Of a stretch of DNA of 64,000 nt, positions 1-10,841 are shown one piece after another. The notes under the pieces are model-generated. The model was not told where the DNA came from. It saw only the letters and a list, made by a program, of their open reading frames with translations, and did not search any database. The DNA comes from Favolaschia claudopus (taxonomy: Eukaryota; Basidiomycota; Agaricomycetes; Agaricales; Mycenaceae): assembly GCA_037176885.1 (NCBI GenBank), contig JAWWNJ010000003.1, positions 310,001 through 374,000 on the forward strand, read 5' to 3'. The translations under genes were made by a program, and so were the position numbers. Within the stretch, counting starts at the first letter, position 1; each line of letters begins with the position of its first letter.

Positions 1-78
1 GCACGGCAAATAACATACAGCCGTTTCGGAAAAAGAATGTAGGCTCAAAGTTAATTGATTTTCGTTTTCGAAATCTGC

Positions 79-1290
79 TTACCTGTGTTTGGTCCCGCGT
101 CCTCTGCTCCCTTGCCGAAGGTTTACTTCACGGGTTGATGTTCCGATCAACTGGGTGTTATCTGCCAGTGGCAGTGCTGGCAGATAACATTCTTGCAATT
201 TCCTGCCTCTCTCGATGTCGGTGAGTCTCAAGATTGCTCTAGTGTGCAGAGGAGAGATAACTGAATGCTTCTGACTTGTTATTTCGAGAATCTGAACTGG
301 CAAAGTCGAGTACCGCCGTTATCTGGCAGATAACAGCGTGATGGCCAGATAACAGTCACAGTGTGACATAAGTCACTACGCACTCTTGTCGTCTCCCTCC
401 TCCGTCTCTCTGTGTTTCTGGCCCGGCGACGAACGGCGAAATGCCCTTGAACATTCAACAGTCGCTCCCTACACAGAAGTATGCCTCAAACTGTGTCTAA
501 ACGGTATGAAAATTCGGCAATCCCTTGGTACACTTCTGGCGAGTGGCGACGATCTTGGGCTATTTACCGGCTCAAAAACGCGTTTTTCAATGCCGTCTGA
601 ACACGCTTGCATCACCCCGGGACGTGTCTTGGCTAATCAATGCTTTATATTACCGCTCTTCAATCATCTCGTTGTCACCACTCAAAATATCCCTTCAAAT
701 GCATTCAAAAAGACTCAATTCAGTACATCAAATGCAGAACGGCTCCAATCAGAGAGCTATCACATTGGTCTAGTGGAGGTGCGTACCCTGTCAATTGTAT
801 ATCGGGTGTATTTTGACCAAATGGGATGTCAGCAAAGTAAGCTAAATGCACATCAATTCAAGTCTCGTCAAACCAGGTGTTGGTGTGCGCGAACTGTCCC
901 CCAAGATGGAAGCCGGGTCATCTTATTCAGAGCGGATTCCATTACCACGAGCAACAACCACAGTGAGGAGTTTTTCCTACCACATTTCACCCAGTTATTC
1001 TACAAGCAGCCAGTAGCTAGCCGCAATGTGCACTTCAACGCAGTTTCAATCAATACAATTACTTGTTCTACACAACCAGTCAATATTGATATCTGAGATG
1101 AAGCGAAGCTCGCGCCTCCTCGCGCACTCTCAACTTGATGTGGATTTACGATCAATTCATCCTTTTTGAGTCTTTCCTGAGCAGCGACAAGCTTCCTTGG
1201 AACTCCCGTATCTTCTCTCTTTCTTCCTCTTTTTCCCTTTCTTTTTCGCAATTTTCCGGCACGGGACCCAGTACATTGAATAAAAAACCA
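79..1290 (+). repeat. Left arm of a diverged 1.2-kb inverted repeat
   Basis: Positions 79-370 and 1000-1285 resemble, in reverse complement, 41955-42240 and 40975-41215. Shared marks are GTTATCTG/CAGATAAC motifs, a CAATGTACTGGGT block beside a purine-rich run, and a shared peptide-like string on opposite strands (QECYL...ADNTQLI). The middle has diverged too far for me to align by eye. It could be a long terminal repeat or another non-coding element; TSDs are not visible. The open frames inside (for example 386-1096) have no recognisable domain and I do not call them genes. Confidence 0.55.
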
Positions 1291-1299
1291 GGTTTACCG

Positions 1300-2890
1300 C
1301 TCATTCTGCTGGGTGTCCAAAAGGGGAAAAAAGGCGAAAAAGAATGCAAAAAGAGAGAAACATGAAGAACTTCGCGCAGAGTATACAGCCATAATCAAGG
1401 TGACTTCAGGGACTCAGATGACTTCACTCGGGCGACAGGTTTGCTGTTATTATAGATTATTGTACCATATTATGCGTGTACATTGAAAATACAACAAGAA
1501 GAATTACCAAGCGAAGAAGACAGAGAGAAGTATTGCAGTGGATAGCGCGGAAGGGAAGGAACATGACTCCGTGCCCAAAATGATATGGAACAGCGAATCA
1601 GCACTATAAATTGAGCTCGAGTTTTATTTTTGGTGGGAGAAAATTGCAGACCTTATGGGCTGCTGAGTATGTAGGAGACCACGGTCTGAGGTGCCCCACA
1701 ATGAGGCTGATTCGTTAATTCATGACAAGAGAGAGAGAGAGAAAGTGGGGCAGGCTGGCTTGCCGAAGGCGAGTGGTTTCACGGTCAGTCGGGAGCACGG
1801 CGCGATATCTAATTACGAGCAGCTCAAGAGAGTCAATGGCCGCTTTTATCCCAGTGTCTCAGAGTAGTTCGACCCAATGAATCTTAAAGACGAGAAATTC
1901 CTATGACGCTGTGCAGCGACAGCCAAAACGAACGGGCGGGAGCCAATGATTAATTATTTCCCGTTAGATCAAACGACATCCAACAAAAGCCAGATTGATA
2001 TGCAGGGAGGCCATAATTGCGTGCTCCTCATACCCAGTGAGCGATAACCTTTCCTGAATCAAGTAGTTTTACACCTTGCCTTGCCAGATTTGCATAAAAT
2101 ATACTTACAAGTGACTGTATGGCTCTTGAGAGTGCGCACCAATTTATCTCAGGGACCTTGCCGAGGTCCGCCTTGATGTATAACTTGGTGAGAGGAGCAA
2201 AGGCGGGGCATGAAAACTCACCTTTGCCTCAATCAACTCTTCGCAGAAGGTTTTTAGTAGCTCTGCTGTTTTCGTCTTGATATTCGAAGGGCAAATGAGG
2301 GTGGAAGTCGACGACTCAGTTGACCGGGTTGCAGACGGCCCCGTAATAAGTACACATTCCAAGAAACGCGGCATGGTTTAGGAGGGAAAAAAAGAACGTA
2401 GGGGCACCACGCTGATCTTGATGTAAGTGACTTACAAATTTGGTAATGCTCGTCCAAGTCTGACATAGTGTGTGAAGCATTCAAAGGACTACGAATAAAG
2501 CAAGGGGTTGCGGGCCGGAGAAGTCGGCACACCGGCTAGGGAGGGTGGGTCGGCCGAGGGGCCGGATAGAAAAAAAATAATGACCTTTTATGTTTGGCCT
2601 CCGAATGGGTCCGCTGGGATATAGAGCGAGTTAGAACCACTATTACTGCTGTAGATACTCAACTTCCACTCTTTGGCCATTTGGAAGCTTGGTTGGTAGG
2701 TTGTCCGGATTTGGAAGCTACAGCCACCAAGTTGGCCGTGTTTGGTGTGGGCACCAGCAATAATATATGTTGAACTGCAAAGGGCAGCTTTCATTGTTCC
2801 AAGTGAAATATTTCTAGCACAAGATGTGTTGTATAAAATATGAGGTTGAATTGCGGGCGGAATGAGTGTTTTTGATGGTAACTTCCTCTT
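1300..2890. other. No supported gene
   Basis: Only short open frames of no recognisable family. A purine-rich (GA)n run lies near 1728-1742. I see no repeat here that recurs elsewhere in the window. Confidence 0.5.
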
Positions 2891-2892
2891 TC

Positions 2893-3000
2893 AGACGTTA
2901 CGTAACGCTTACGTGGTAGGGTGGGTGCCGCCGAATGGTCTCTAAAATAAAAAACGGGTCGAGGTATTTTATTTTGTTTTCCGCAACCCCTTGGGCTTGA
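2893..3000 (+). repeat. Dispersed repeat, copy 1 (pairs with 14205-14300)
   Basis: Begins with ACGTAACGCTTACGTGGTAG and ends near CCTTGGGC. The same start (ACGTAATGCTTACGTGGTAG), a T-rich centre and the same end recur at 14205-14300 in the same orientation. About 100 bp, non-coding, probably a MITE or SINE fragment. Confidence 0.6.
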
Positions 3001-3014
3001 TCAGGCTTGATACA

Positions 3015-3205
3015 GCTATATTTGACCCTGTCAGCCGCTTTTGGATTTTCCGACATTCTTTCGCCGCCTTGTCTGCCTTCGCCTGCTCTTTCTCAGCCAC
3101 GAAGCGCGCGTCGTACAGTGGTGGCAAAAAAGAATGGCCGTCGGTTTTTCAATACTTTCTGGTCATGTACCAGGTCGAATTGGCTGAAATAAAATGTAGA
3201 GATGG
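3015..3205 (+). pseudogene. Coding fragment of unknown family, plus-strand copy
   Basis: The plus strand can be read as a peptide ending SYSGGKKEWP...FLVMYQVELAEIK. A similar peptide (EYSGGRKKWP...FLAMYPPELARI) is encoded on the minus strand at 3720-3925. The two fragments face each other on either side of a MITE. I do not recognise the family. Conservation at protein level on both sides suggests a coding origin, perhaps from a transposon. Confidence 0.35.
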
Positions 3206-3215
3206 AAAATGACTA

Positions 3216-3698
3216 TTCTCTACCATCTAGGACACTCCGTTGAATATAATGTCCTGGAAATCGCTTGATAAGAAAATAATTTCAGACCGTCCCTATAACC
3301 GGAAAAGCTGAATGAGCTCTCATCAAACATCTGTCAAAATAGCTTGAAAGTACTTGGAAAATAAAGCCGGCTGACACTTTAGTTACATGGAATTGGACCG
3401 CTTTTGAGCCCGCAACAGCCCGTCCAAGTTCGGCATTTTGACGATTTTTATTGGATTTTCTGCTATTTTGGGTCAAAATGCCCAACTTGGACGGGCCATT
3501 GCGAGCTCAAATTGGGGTCAATTCCATTAAACCAGATTGCAAACTAGGTCCATTTATTAGGTACTTTTGGCCTATTATAATGGTTTTTCACTGAGAGTCC
3601 ATTCAGTTTTCTCGGTCATAGGGAATATTTGAAATTATTTTCTTATTGGACGATCTGCAACACATTATATTCAACTGAGTGTCCTAGATGGTAGAGAA
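3216..3698. mobile_element. MITE with about 75-bp terminal inverted repeats
   Basis: Left end TTCTCTACCATCTAGGACAC is mirrored at the right end. The inverted match continues, with a few differences, to an AAGAAAATAATTTCA block about 75 bp inside each end. Length is 483 bp. No clear target duplication is visible. There is no transposase inside, so it is non-autonomous. Confidence 0.75.
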
Positions 3699-3719
3699 GA
3701 ATTATGTTTCCATGTCTAC

Positions 3720-3925
3720 AAATTTATTCTAGCCAATTCGGGCGGGTACATGGCGAGAAATCATTGAAGAGCCCACGGCCATTTCTTTCTGCCACCACTG
3801 TACTCTTTCTGTGCCGCCCTCCTCTGATTCTCCAACCCTGCGATGTCCAACAAACGAGCCGCCCGAATGATATGCGCATGGTCCTCGGTATCGAAAAACT
3901 TTTGAGCAAACTGGTTAGGGTCCGG
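3720..3925 (-). pseudogene. Coding fragment of unknown family, minus-strand copy
   Basis: The minus strand reads QFAQKFFDTEDHAHIIRAAR, followed further on by EYSGGRKKWP. The latter part resembles the plus-strand fragment at 3015-3205. There is an in-frame stop after ALQ. Family unknown. Together with its partner it makes a long, diverged inverted repeat around the 3216-3698 MITE. Confidence 0.35.
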
Positions 3926-4511
3926 TGACAATTAGATTTGGAGGAAAATAATTATTTGTTAGGTCAATTGTCAGGCTGACAGTCAGATCTGACCATTGAC
4001 AATTGACAATTATGTAATTGTCCATATTCGGAAATAGTACATTGTAACTTAGAAGGCCATGAGTTTCTGAGGAGGGCCAAAAATGCCCCGTAACCTTTCT
4101 AATTCATGTTTTCTCTGTGTAAGGCGTCACTCTATATTTTCCAAGGCCCTGTCGAAACATTTGAGGGCTTGAAAGTCGAATGTGACAGCCTCGTCACAGG
4201 TCGCAGCCGCTCGCGGATCACTAGGGATCACTCCAGGCATGGTGAATCAACCTACCTCACATTAGCTTTGGTGCGCTGGACAAGTCAACAAAAAATCTCA
4301 AGACAAGATAGAGGAAAGCAGGCGGTTTTCTTGAAGGTCAAGGACAATTGTCAAAATTGTCAGGCCTCTCCCTCGAAAATAACTATTTGTTAGTGAGTAA
4401 CAATTATTTGTTATGTCAGCTTCTGACAATTGACAATGGACCCTATGTAAAACTGGTAGGTTTCATTTCTTCGATACATCGCGAGGCCATTATGCGTGTG
4501 TAGGGCGCCGG

Positions 4512-5260
4512 TTGCGTTCTCGCGAAACCAGACAATCAACGCCCCTAATCCGCCTTCGTTACGATTGTTCGGATTCAAGCACAAGCGCCGTGCAGGTCAC
4601 GTGCGCTGCCACGCCTCCAGTGTCCACGCCTCCTATCCCTTACAGGCCCTGGGAAGCTCCACCAAAGGGTTGTCCCGAAAATTGGGTTTTTGAGGCGGTT
4701 GGGGCGGCAAATTTGTCCAAGCCTTGTCCCAAAATTGGGTTTTTCAGGGCTCGGGTTGGGCTCGGGAGGTTCGAGATCGGGCAAAATTTCCGGCATGCAC
4801 TCAGCTCACATATTTTTGCCGACTGGAGTGCCAGATTCTCCTGTTACGGGGCGCGGGAGAAAAATTCGCATTTTTGACCGTTTTGCGTGACATTTTTTTG
4901 GCTGAGTCACGACGGTGACGTATCACAACCCTTGTCCGATATTGGGTTTTTGAGCTCTGGAAAATTGGGTTTTTGAGGCCAAAACCCGAAGATTTTGGGG
5001 ACAACCCTTTGGTGGAGCTTCCCGGGGCCTTCCCTTACCGTTCGCAGGCTTATCTGCTGGTTGGTGTAGTGGTTAACATCGATCCGCCGAGGCGAGTGGT
5101 GTATCCCAATGATCCGAATTTGAGTCAGCGTCAACTGGTCAAGCGTGCAATTCCAAAGTCTGACATTTCGGGGTCTTTTCGCGAGATTTTGGTATCATTC
5201 GAGGCGCTACAGCTAGGCGAGTATTACATCAAAGTATCAGCTCAATCTGGGCCGAAATGA
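4512..5260 (+). pseudogene. Unknown protein gene split by a hAT-type MITE
   Basis: Two open segments, 4512-4643 and 5039-5260, are in one frame once the 387-bp MITE and one copy of its 8-bp target duplication are ignored. The join falls in IPYR/SQAYLLVG. The downstream part is about 70 residues and reads as ordinary protein, with VVVNIDPPRRVVYPNDPN and a C-terminus SAQSGPK before a TGA. I do not recognise the family. The true start is unknown and may lie in an upstream exon. In the present sequence the reading frame runs into the MITE, so the gene is probably disrupted. Confidence 0.45.
4636..5038. mobile_element. hAT-type MITE with 8-bp target duplication
   Basis: The element body is 4644-5030 (387 bp), flanked by TCCCTTAC at 4636-4643 and 5031-5038. 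Terminal inverted repeats are about 33 bp (AGGCCCTGGGAAGCTCCACC on the left, nearly the same inverted on the right). An 8-bp duplication is typical of hAT elements. Inside are several copies of TTGGGTTTTTGAGG-like sequence. No transposase is present. Confidence 0.85.
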
Positions 5261-5334
5261 AAGAATCTGAAGCACTTCAAGTTTTTCAGAGGGCTGTCAG
5301 CCACCGTTGAAAGACTTTGTCTTTGTTTACTGCA

Positions 5335-5423
5335 GATCTTCTTCCTTCTCGCCGTCATGGTCCTCCGACTCGCAGGAAGATCTTTGGTCCTCCCTCACGG
5401 TCGGACTGAATATTTTCTTTGGC
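5335..5423 (+). repeat. Block A, copy 1 (duplicated at 6327-6415)
   Basis: An 89-bp block beginning GATCTTCTTCCTTCTCGCC and ending TTTTCTTTGGC is present again, identically as far as I can read, at 6327-6415. Confidence 0.85.
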
Positions 5424-5790
5424 AGAATACTGACTCTGACCTGCCTTCTCCGATTGTGACGAGGAGCTAGAAACTTTTGACCTGGAAACAGCCCCTATTT
5501 CAGGTACTGGGACGAATGGGATCAAAATTCGAGCTCTAAAATCGGGGAACCTACCGGTGCGAGCTCGTTTTTCACTAGAGACAGAACTAACCACAGTTTC
5601 ATACTCATCACACTATTCGGGCAAGCTTTAATATTCGGGGACCTACGGCGCGAGCTGGCTTGTATCCTTTCCCATTGACATGGTCCATTTACACACTCCT
5701 TAAAATTTTACGCAATTTCTCAATAATTTTCTTCACGCGAATGCAAACGGGAACAATTCACCCAACTCAACTGAAAAATTCAACGGGAAC

Positions 5791-5940
5791 CATTCACCCG
5801 TCAATCACTGGGCACCATTCACCCGCAAATAATTGGGCACCATTCACCCTCGCATAATTGGGCATCATTCACCCTCGCATAATTGGGCAACATTCACCCG
5901 CAACTCATTGGGAATCATTCACCCATAAATCACTGAAAAA
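5791..5940 (+). repeat. 25-bp minisatellite, six units
   Basis: Units start at 5791, 5816, 5841, 5866, 5891 and 5916. Each begins CATTCACCC and most end with TTGGGCA plus one base. Degenerate units lead in from about 5754. The units adjoin directly, with no spacers. Confidence 0.92.
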
Positions 5941-6082
5941 GGCCGCCTCTGCACTGCAGCAGCGCGTCGCAAGCTCCTAGAATCGGGGGTCTACTGCAGT
6001 GCTTCTTTTGGTTCAGGGATCTATTCGAAGGTGCGTACTCAAACCGGTTCGTCTACAGGCGCGTCGCAAGCTCCTAGTACTC

Positions 6083-6250
6083 GGGGTCCTTTCGACGCCC
6101 CGGCTTCACGCACCGCACCTTGGATGGAGGCTTCCAGCCGGATTTCTTCGCCGCCGGCTCGTCATTCACATTCAGGCGGCGGGGATTTCTCCCGTATCAT
6201 CTCACCTAATTATTCATTGTCATTGGCGCACAAGCCAGCGAGTTCATAAA
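6083..6250 (+). repeat. Block B, copy 1 (duplicated at 6497-6664)
   Basis: A 168-bp block from GGGGTCCTTTCGACGCC to GCGAGTTCATAAA is repeated at 6497-6664. With block A the order is A-minisatellite-B-A-B, which looks like a local tandem duplication with internal change. Confidence 0.88.
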
Positions 6251-6326
6251 GTTCTAGTCTTGGCTTCAGGAGGTACGACTGTTGCGAAGACGCCGGTTTA
6301 TGAACGAGCGGTGGCGGTGCGCTCCT

Positions 6327-6664
6327 GATCTTCTTCCTTCTCGCCGTCATGGTCCTCCGACTCGCAGGAAGATCTTTGGTCCTCCCTCACGGTCGGACTG
6401 AATATTTTCTTTGGCCCACCCGCCCTTTCCCATTTGGTAAGCATTTCATTATTTCTAAGGGCTAGGGAGTGCTCTTTTCCAGGTTGTATGGCAACTGGGG
6501 TCCTTTCGACGCCCCGGCTTCACGCACCGCACCTTGGATGGAGGCTTCCAGCCGGATTTCTTCGCCGCCGGCTCGTCATTCACATTCAGGCGGCGGGGAT
6601 TTCTCCCGTATCATCTCACCTAATTATTCATTGTCATTGGCGCACAAGCCAGCGAGTTCATAAA
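6327..6664 (+). repeat. Second copies of blocks A and B
   Basis: Block A copy 2 is 6327-6415 and block B copy 2 is 6497-6664. They are separated by a short unique stretch, shorter than the region between the first copies. Confidence 0.88.
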
Positions 6665-6799
6665 AGCAAAGTATCGTGTACCATAGCCGCTTACAGCGGC
6701 TCGAGCACGTTAATGGATTTCATCATCATCATCATCATCGCTCGCAATGACGTGGGCGGTGACGCCTAGTGTTTTGCACTGTTGGAGGTTCAATCCCCG

Positions 6800-7371
6800 T
6801 GCCCAGGCGTCACAGTAAAAGGGCGCGTGACGCGTGACTTCTCACGGGGCGTGGGAACTATGTAGTAGCACAGCATCTATGATGTGATATCAATGATCAG
6901 ATGATCCAACAGTAGCAGGGAGCCAGGGATATGCCCAGAAGGGGGAGGATCACAATACTGGTCCAGAGATCGTAGACCAACGAAGGCCCGGAGATACCCT
7001 ATGGTCCGGGGAGCGTGGGAAACCGGAGCCGGAGTCCGGAGGGCCGAAGCTCGGGGTCCGGAGGGTCGAAGGACCAGAGGAATAGAGCCCAGGGAACCTG
7101 GGAAGGGCGCTAGGGGCAGGGCGAGACAGCGGAGCATCGAGGCTTGGGTGACAGAACCGCTGGGGCTTGGCCCAGGTCCGGGGGAGCGTGGGAAGCCGGG
7201 CCGGGGGCCGGGGGACCGGAGCCGGAAGGCCGGAGGTCCGGACGACCAGAGCTCGGGGTACCAGAGCTCTCGGAGGGCTAGAAGTCTGACCGGAAGACCA
7301 GTAGGGAACCGGGTTGCGCTGAGCACTAGCTGTAAGAGCGCAGGGTCGACAGGAGTCTGTCGAGGGGGGGA
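6800..7371 (+). repeat. 570-bp direct repeat, left copy
   Basis: Starts TGCCCAGGCGTCACAG, includes a GC-rich stretch of CCGGAG-like words, and ends near GACAGGAGTCTGTCGAGG. The right copy is 10049-10618 and differs at only a few positions. The pair brackets a minus-strand LINE-like gag ORF. They could be long terminal repeats, but no TG...CA pair of ends or matching TSD is evident. A proline-rich open frame on the minus strand of each copy is a by-product of the GC-rich repeat. Confidence 0.8.
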
Positions 7372-7664
7372 AGATGAAATCAGTTTGTATTGTAACGTTT
7401 CATGCCCTTTAGGGCATATGTCGCTACTGTACCTCTGTGTACCTACTGGGGGTACTCGTAGTACGGGGGTTCAAAGTAGGTAGAGGACCATGGTAGGTGT
7501 AATCACGGGTGCAAGTATTTTCGTGGTCATATGTGGTAGTAATGAGAAAATGGGGCTTGAGACTAAGGTATGATGCATGGGGCGAAGAGGCTCCGGAAAG
7601 CAGAAGTCCAGGTGCGGGTGGAGTACGTGAGGGGGGGAGATGGGAGGGAAAGGGGGAGTAAGAG

Positions 7665-9035
7665 TTAAACGGACTCGCCTCTGTGTTCGCTTTGCACGGT
7701 TGCAAAGAGAAATCCAGAGGCTAGGAGTTCATCCTCGATGCGACGGAAAAGCACCTGTCGAATAGGGCACTCAGCCGCCGTAGCTGGGTGTTTACCACCA
7801 CAGCCACGCAGGGCGCATCTCGGGACAATGTGGGGGCACTGTTTGCCAGATTTGCAGGGTTTTGCGTTGGGGCAACGGCATTCTGAGGTGGGGTGGGGGC
7901 CAGCGCACGTGCCACAGACAGCCTTGCTGCGACATTGGGAGGCGATATGACCGAATCGGAAGCATTTAAAGCACTGGCTGGGACGGGCACGGTACTTTTC
8001 GACACGGTGGAGGAAGCCTTCGAGAGCCAGGCGCTCGCGGATACAGGTGTTTGCCACAACAGCATCGTCAAAGTACAGGACAAGCGAGGAGTGATGTTTG
8101 GTCGCACGGAGCTGCTCTGACGAGCGGCGACCAATCCAGTGGACTGACCGAAGACAGTTTCCAATGTCCGGGATCCTAGCGTCATTGTCGTCGATGAGTT
8201 CGCGCACCCAAGAGACATCTCCATCTGCCTCTATGCGGGTCGACGTCGAGACTCGGTGGACTACAACAGCAAAGAGCGGGGTTCGGACCTTCAGAAGACT
8301 GTAGAACGTGGGTAGCCACGAGGGTTCTTGGTCCTGAAGGGCTGTCACCTCATCGGGTGAGTTTAGCGTGAGGCGAATGTCACCATTACGGTGCAAAGCG
8401 ACTGCACGCGCCAAGGGCGTATGAGGAAAGGATGTCTCCCCATCCGAGGCCAAGGCGTCGTACACGATCCCCAAGCGAGTTGTCAGCGAGTTGAACTGGT
8501 AGCGTACGGCTGCAGGGGAAGCAGACTGGAAGGCTGGGGATCGGCGGTCTTTCGGGGTGAGGACAAGATCACATGATGTGTTTCGGGTAGCAATACGGGC
8601 CGGTGATGCGGCGGTGGAAGGTGTCGTGGCAGAATGAGGGGTTTGTAGAGTGGAGGCATAAGTGCGGGGAGGTACATGGGCAGCAGAGGAGGCTAGTTCT
8701 TTGACAGTGTTGTTAAGAGCATCGACTTTGGATACAAGGGAGTCAAGACGGCTTGTGGTTTCTGATGAGGAGGGTGTCTTTTGTTGTACGAGATTCGCTA
8801 CGAGAGTGCGTAGTTTGTGGAGGGCGTCAACGGTTACTGAGCATGTTTTAGCAGTGGCCTTGGGTAAGGGGAGAGCATATATTGCTTGGTGGAGGTCGTG
8901 GATGGTGAACCTGGCCGGCGTGGCGGGGTCCTTTGGTTTCGAAGGTGATGGTTGCTGATTGAAACCCATCCTTCTCGAGGGGGGGAACATTCTCGAGGGG
9001 GGGAACATTGGACAAACACACAGAAGCCAGTACAC
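7665..9035 (-). CDS. Gag-like ORF1 protein of a non-LTR retrotransposon
   Basis: An uninterrupted 456-residue frame. The N-terminal third is Ser/Thr/Pro-rich and contains a possible coiled-coil stretch (LDSLVSKVDALNNTVKELAS). The C-terminal third holds CCHC zinc knuckles: CFKCFRFGHIASQC, CGTCAGPHPTSEC and further Cys-rich repeats. This layout is that of ORF1 in Tad/I-type LINEs, which binds element RNA. The motif HWIGRRSSEQ recurs in the relative at 14698-15472. The real start may be the internal Met of MGFNQQPSPSK, because just upstream an 18-bp sequence is tandemly doubled (around 8971-9010). No ORF2 (endonuclease/RT) adjoins it, so the element is incomplete. It lies between the 570-bp direct repeats. 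Confidence 0.8.
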   Translation of the reverse strand: MYWLLCVCPMFPPSRMFPPSRRMGFNQQPSPSKPKDPATPARFTIHDLHQAIYALPLPKATAKTCSVTVDALHKLRTLVANLVQQKTPSSSETTSRLDSLVSKVDALNNTVKELASSAAHVPPRTYASTLQTPHSATTPSTAASPARIATRNTSCDLVLTPKDRRSPAFQSASPAAVRYQFNSLTTRLGIVYDALASDGETSFPHTPLARAVALHRNGDIRLTLNSPDEVTALQDQEPSWLPTFYSLLKVRTPLFAVVVHRVSTSTRIEADGDVSWVRELIDDNDARIPDIGNCLRSVHWIGRRSSEQLRATKHHSSLVLYFDDAVVANTCIRERLALEGFLHRVEKYRARPSQCFKCFRFGHIASQCRSKAVCGTCAGPHPTSECRCPNAKPCKSGKQCPHIVPRCALRGCGGKHPATAAECPIRQVLFRRIEDELLASGFLFATVQSEHRGESV

Positions 9036-9039
9036 AGAG

Positions 9040-10048
9040 TCAAGGGGAGGGATGGGATGGAGAGCGGAAGGGAAGGGTGCGAGTCAGATACCAGGCTGCA
9101 GAGAACGCAGCGGATGGCCCCCAGCAAGCCCAGACATAAGCTTCCCGCTCTTGCACAAACGCAGGAGTACCCAGAGAAAGCAGATGAAGAGGTGTAGTTG
9201 ACTACAGCCTGCACGATAGGAGAGTCCTTCGAATGAAGGGGGTGACAACTGTAGCGGCTCGACGAGCTGCCAGCAACAAGTTGCCCCGCCACCCAATCTC
9301 CATGCAGACTGCAGGCGCTCAGAAGTCCCTAGGCACCGGCGGACACCCCTAAGGACGGGGAGGCCGGGGAGATATGGACTTGAGCAACCTCGCAACTCTC
9401 AACAATGCTCCCTCCAAGCCACAACCACGAAGGCAAGAGGAAAGGAAGCTCACCGGTCAAGAGGGGGAGTGAGACTCGAAGACAGATGACACAGCCAGCC
9501 AGACGACACAGGAACAGACCCAAGGTCACAGGGGGAGAAGGGAAGGAGTAGTCGAAGTGCCAGTGTGAGCCAGTGACAAGCAGTGGCATCTGGCACGAGC
9601 CTAAACGGCAGTTGGCCACACACAAGAGGAGGGGAAGTCGACAAGAGGTGGCAAATGCCGAGGAGGGGGTCCATGGGATGCAGGAGGGAGAGGGAAGAAG
9701 ACTTTCAGTGGTAGACACACACACCATACTTGTGTTGCAGTCCCAAAACCCAAATCCTACACCAAGCCATGGGGCAGAGGCTACTCAGCAACCTCCATGC
9801 CCAAAGAATGCACCAAGATGGTCTGCTACTCTTGTGAGGACAGAGGGGGAGGGAGTAGGGTCCGCTATTGGTGACTCTGTTCTGCTGTAAGGGCAACAGC
9901 TGCCAGGGCCTGAGACCCGAGGTACTCAAGAGTCCAACAAGCACTGGGCAGAGGGAGAATCCTTAGGAGACTAGCTACAACAAGAGGAAGAGTGTCTACT
10001 CACCTGGGCAGAGGGAGAATCCTTAGAGAACAGAGTAAGGAGTCTCCA
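9040..10048. other. Non-coding segment between LINE ORF1 and right direct repeat
   Basis: Purine-rich on the plus strand. The sequence CTGGGCAGAGGGAGAATCCT occurs twice (near 9948 and 10008). No recognisable protein. Confidence 0.4.
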
Positions 10049-10618
10049 TGCCCAGGCGTCACAGTAAAAGGGCGTGACGCGTGACTTCTCACGGGGCGTG
10101 GGAACTATGTAGTAGCACAGCATCTATGATGTGATATCAATGATCAGATGATCCAACAGTAGCAGGGAGCCAGGGATATGCCCAGAAGGGGGAGGATCAC
10201 AATACTGGTCCAGAGATCGTAGACCAACGAAGGCCCGGAGATACCCTATGGTCCGGGGAGCGTGGGAAACCGGAGCCGGAGTCCGGAGGGCCGAAGCTCG
10301 GGGTCCGGAGGGTCGAAGGACCAGAGGAATAGAGCCCAGGGAACCTGGGAAGGGCGCTAGGGGCAGGGCGAGACAGCGGAGCATCGAGGCTTGGGTGACA
10401 GAACCGCTGGGGCTTGGCCCAGGTCCGGGGGAGCGTGGGAAGCCGGGCCGGGGGCCGGGGGACCGGAGCCGGAAGGCCGGAGGTCCGGACGACCAGAGCT
10501 CGGGGTACCAGAGCTCTCGGAGGGCTAGAAGTCTGACCGGAAGACCAGTCGGGAACCGGGTTGTGCTGAGCACTAGCTGTAGGAGCGCAGGGTCGACAGG
10601 AGTCTGTCGAGGAGGGGA
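10049..10618 (+). repeat. 570-bp direct repeat, right copy
   Basis: Near-identical to 6800-7371. The left copy has an extra CG dinucleotide in the GGGCGCGTGACGCG stretch. It is followed by about 220 bp of non-coding sequence and then the DIRS-type reverse transcriptase. Confidence 0.8.
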
Positions 10619-10841
10619 ACGGAGGCATACTGTACGTAAGGACAGCATGTGGCATGGGCCTCTACGGCAATAGGCCATGCACAGGGAACGGGGGGTCGGA
10701 AGGAGGAAAGATGTGACGAAGGGGGAAGTCTGGAGGGAGTAGCGTTCCCAAGAAGGCCGGAGTGATGCAAGGAATAGCGGAGCGGGTCGGGGAAGCGGGG
10801 GGCTCCCCTGACAGTACCCAAGAAATATAGTGGAAGCGTCG

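Noticed and set aside
386..1096. A 236-residue plus-strand ORF
   Set aside because: It lies in the diverged inverted repeat, has no domain and is not kept open in the other arm.
5754..5940. CRISPR-like array
   Set aside because: The 25-bp units adjoin directly without spacers, and the genome looks eukaryotic. It is a minisatellite.
6750..6822. A tRNA-like gene (GTGACGCC pairing with GGCGTCAC around a GGTTCAATCC box)
   Set aside because: The T-stem and D-arm do not form, and the segment is only about 57 bases. It may be a tRNA-derived scrap at the start of the direct repeat.
7001..7483. A plus-strand GC-rich ORF in the left direct repeat
   Set aside because: Same reason: low-complexity Gly/Arg/Pro translation of a repeat, on the opposite strand of another open frame.
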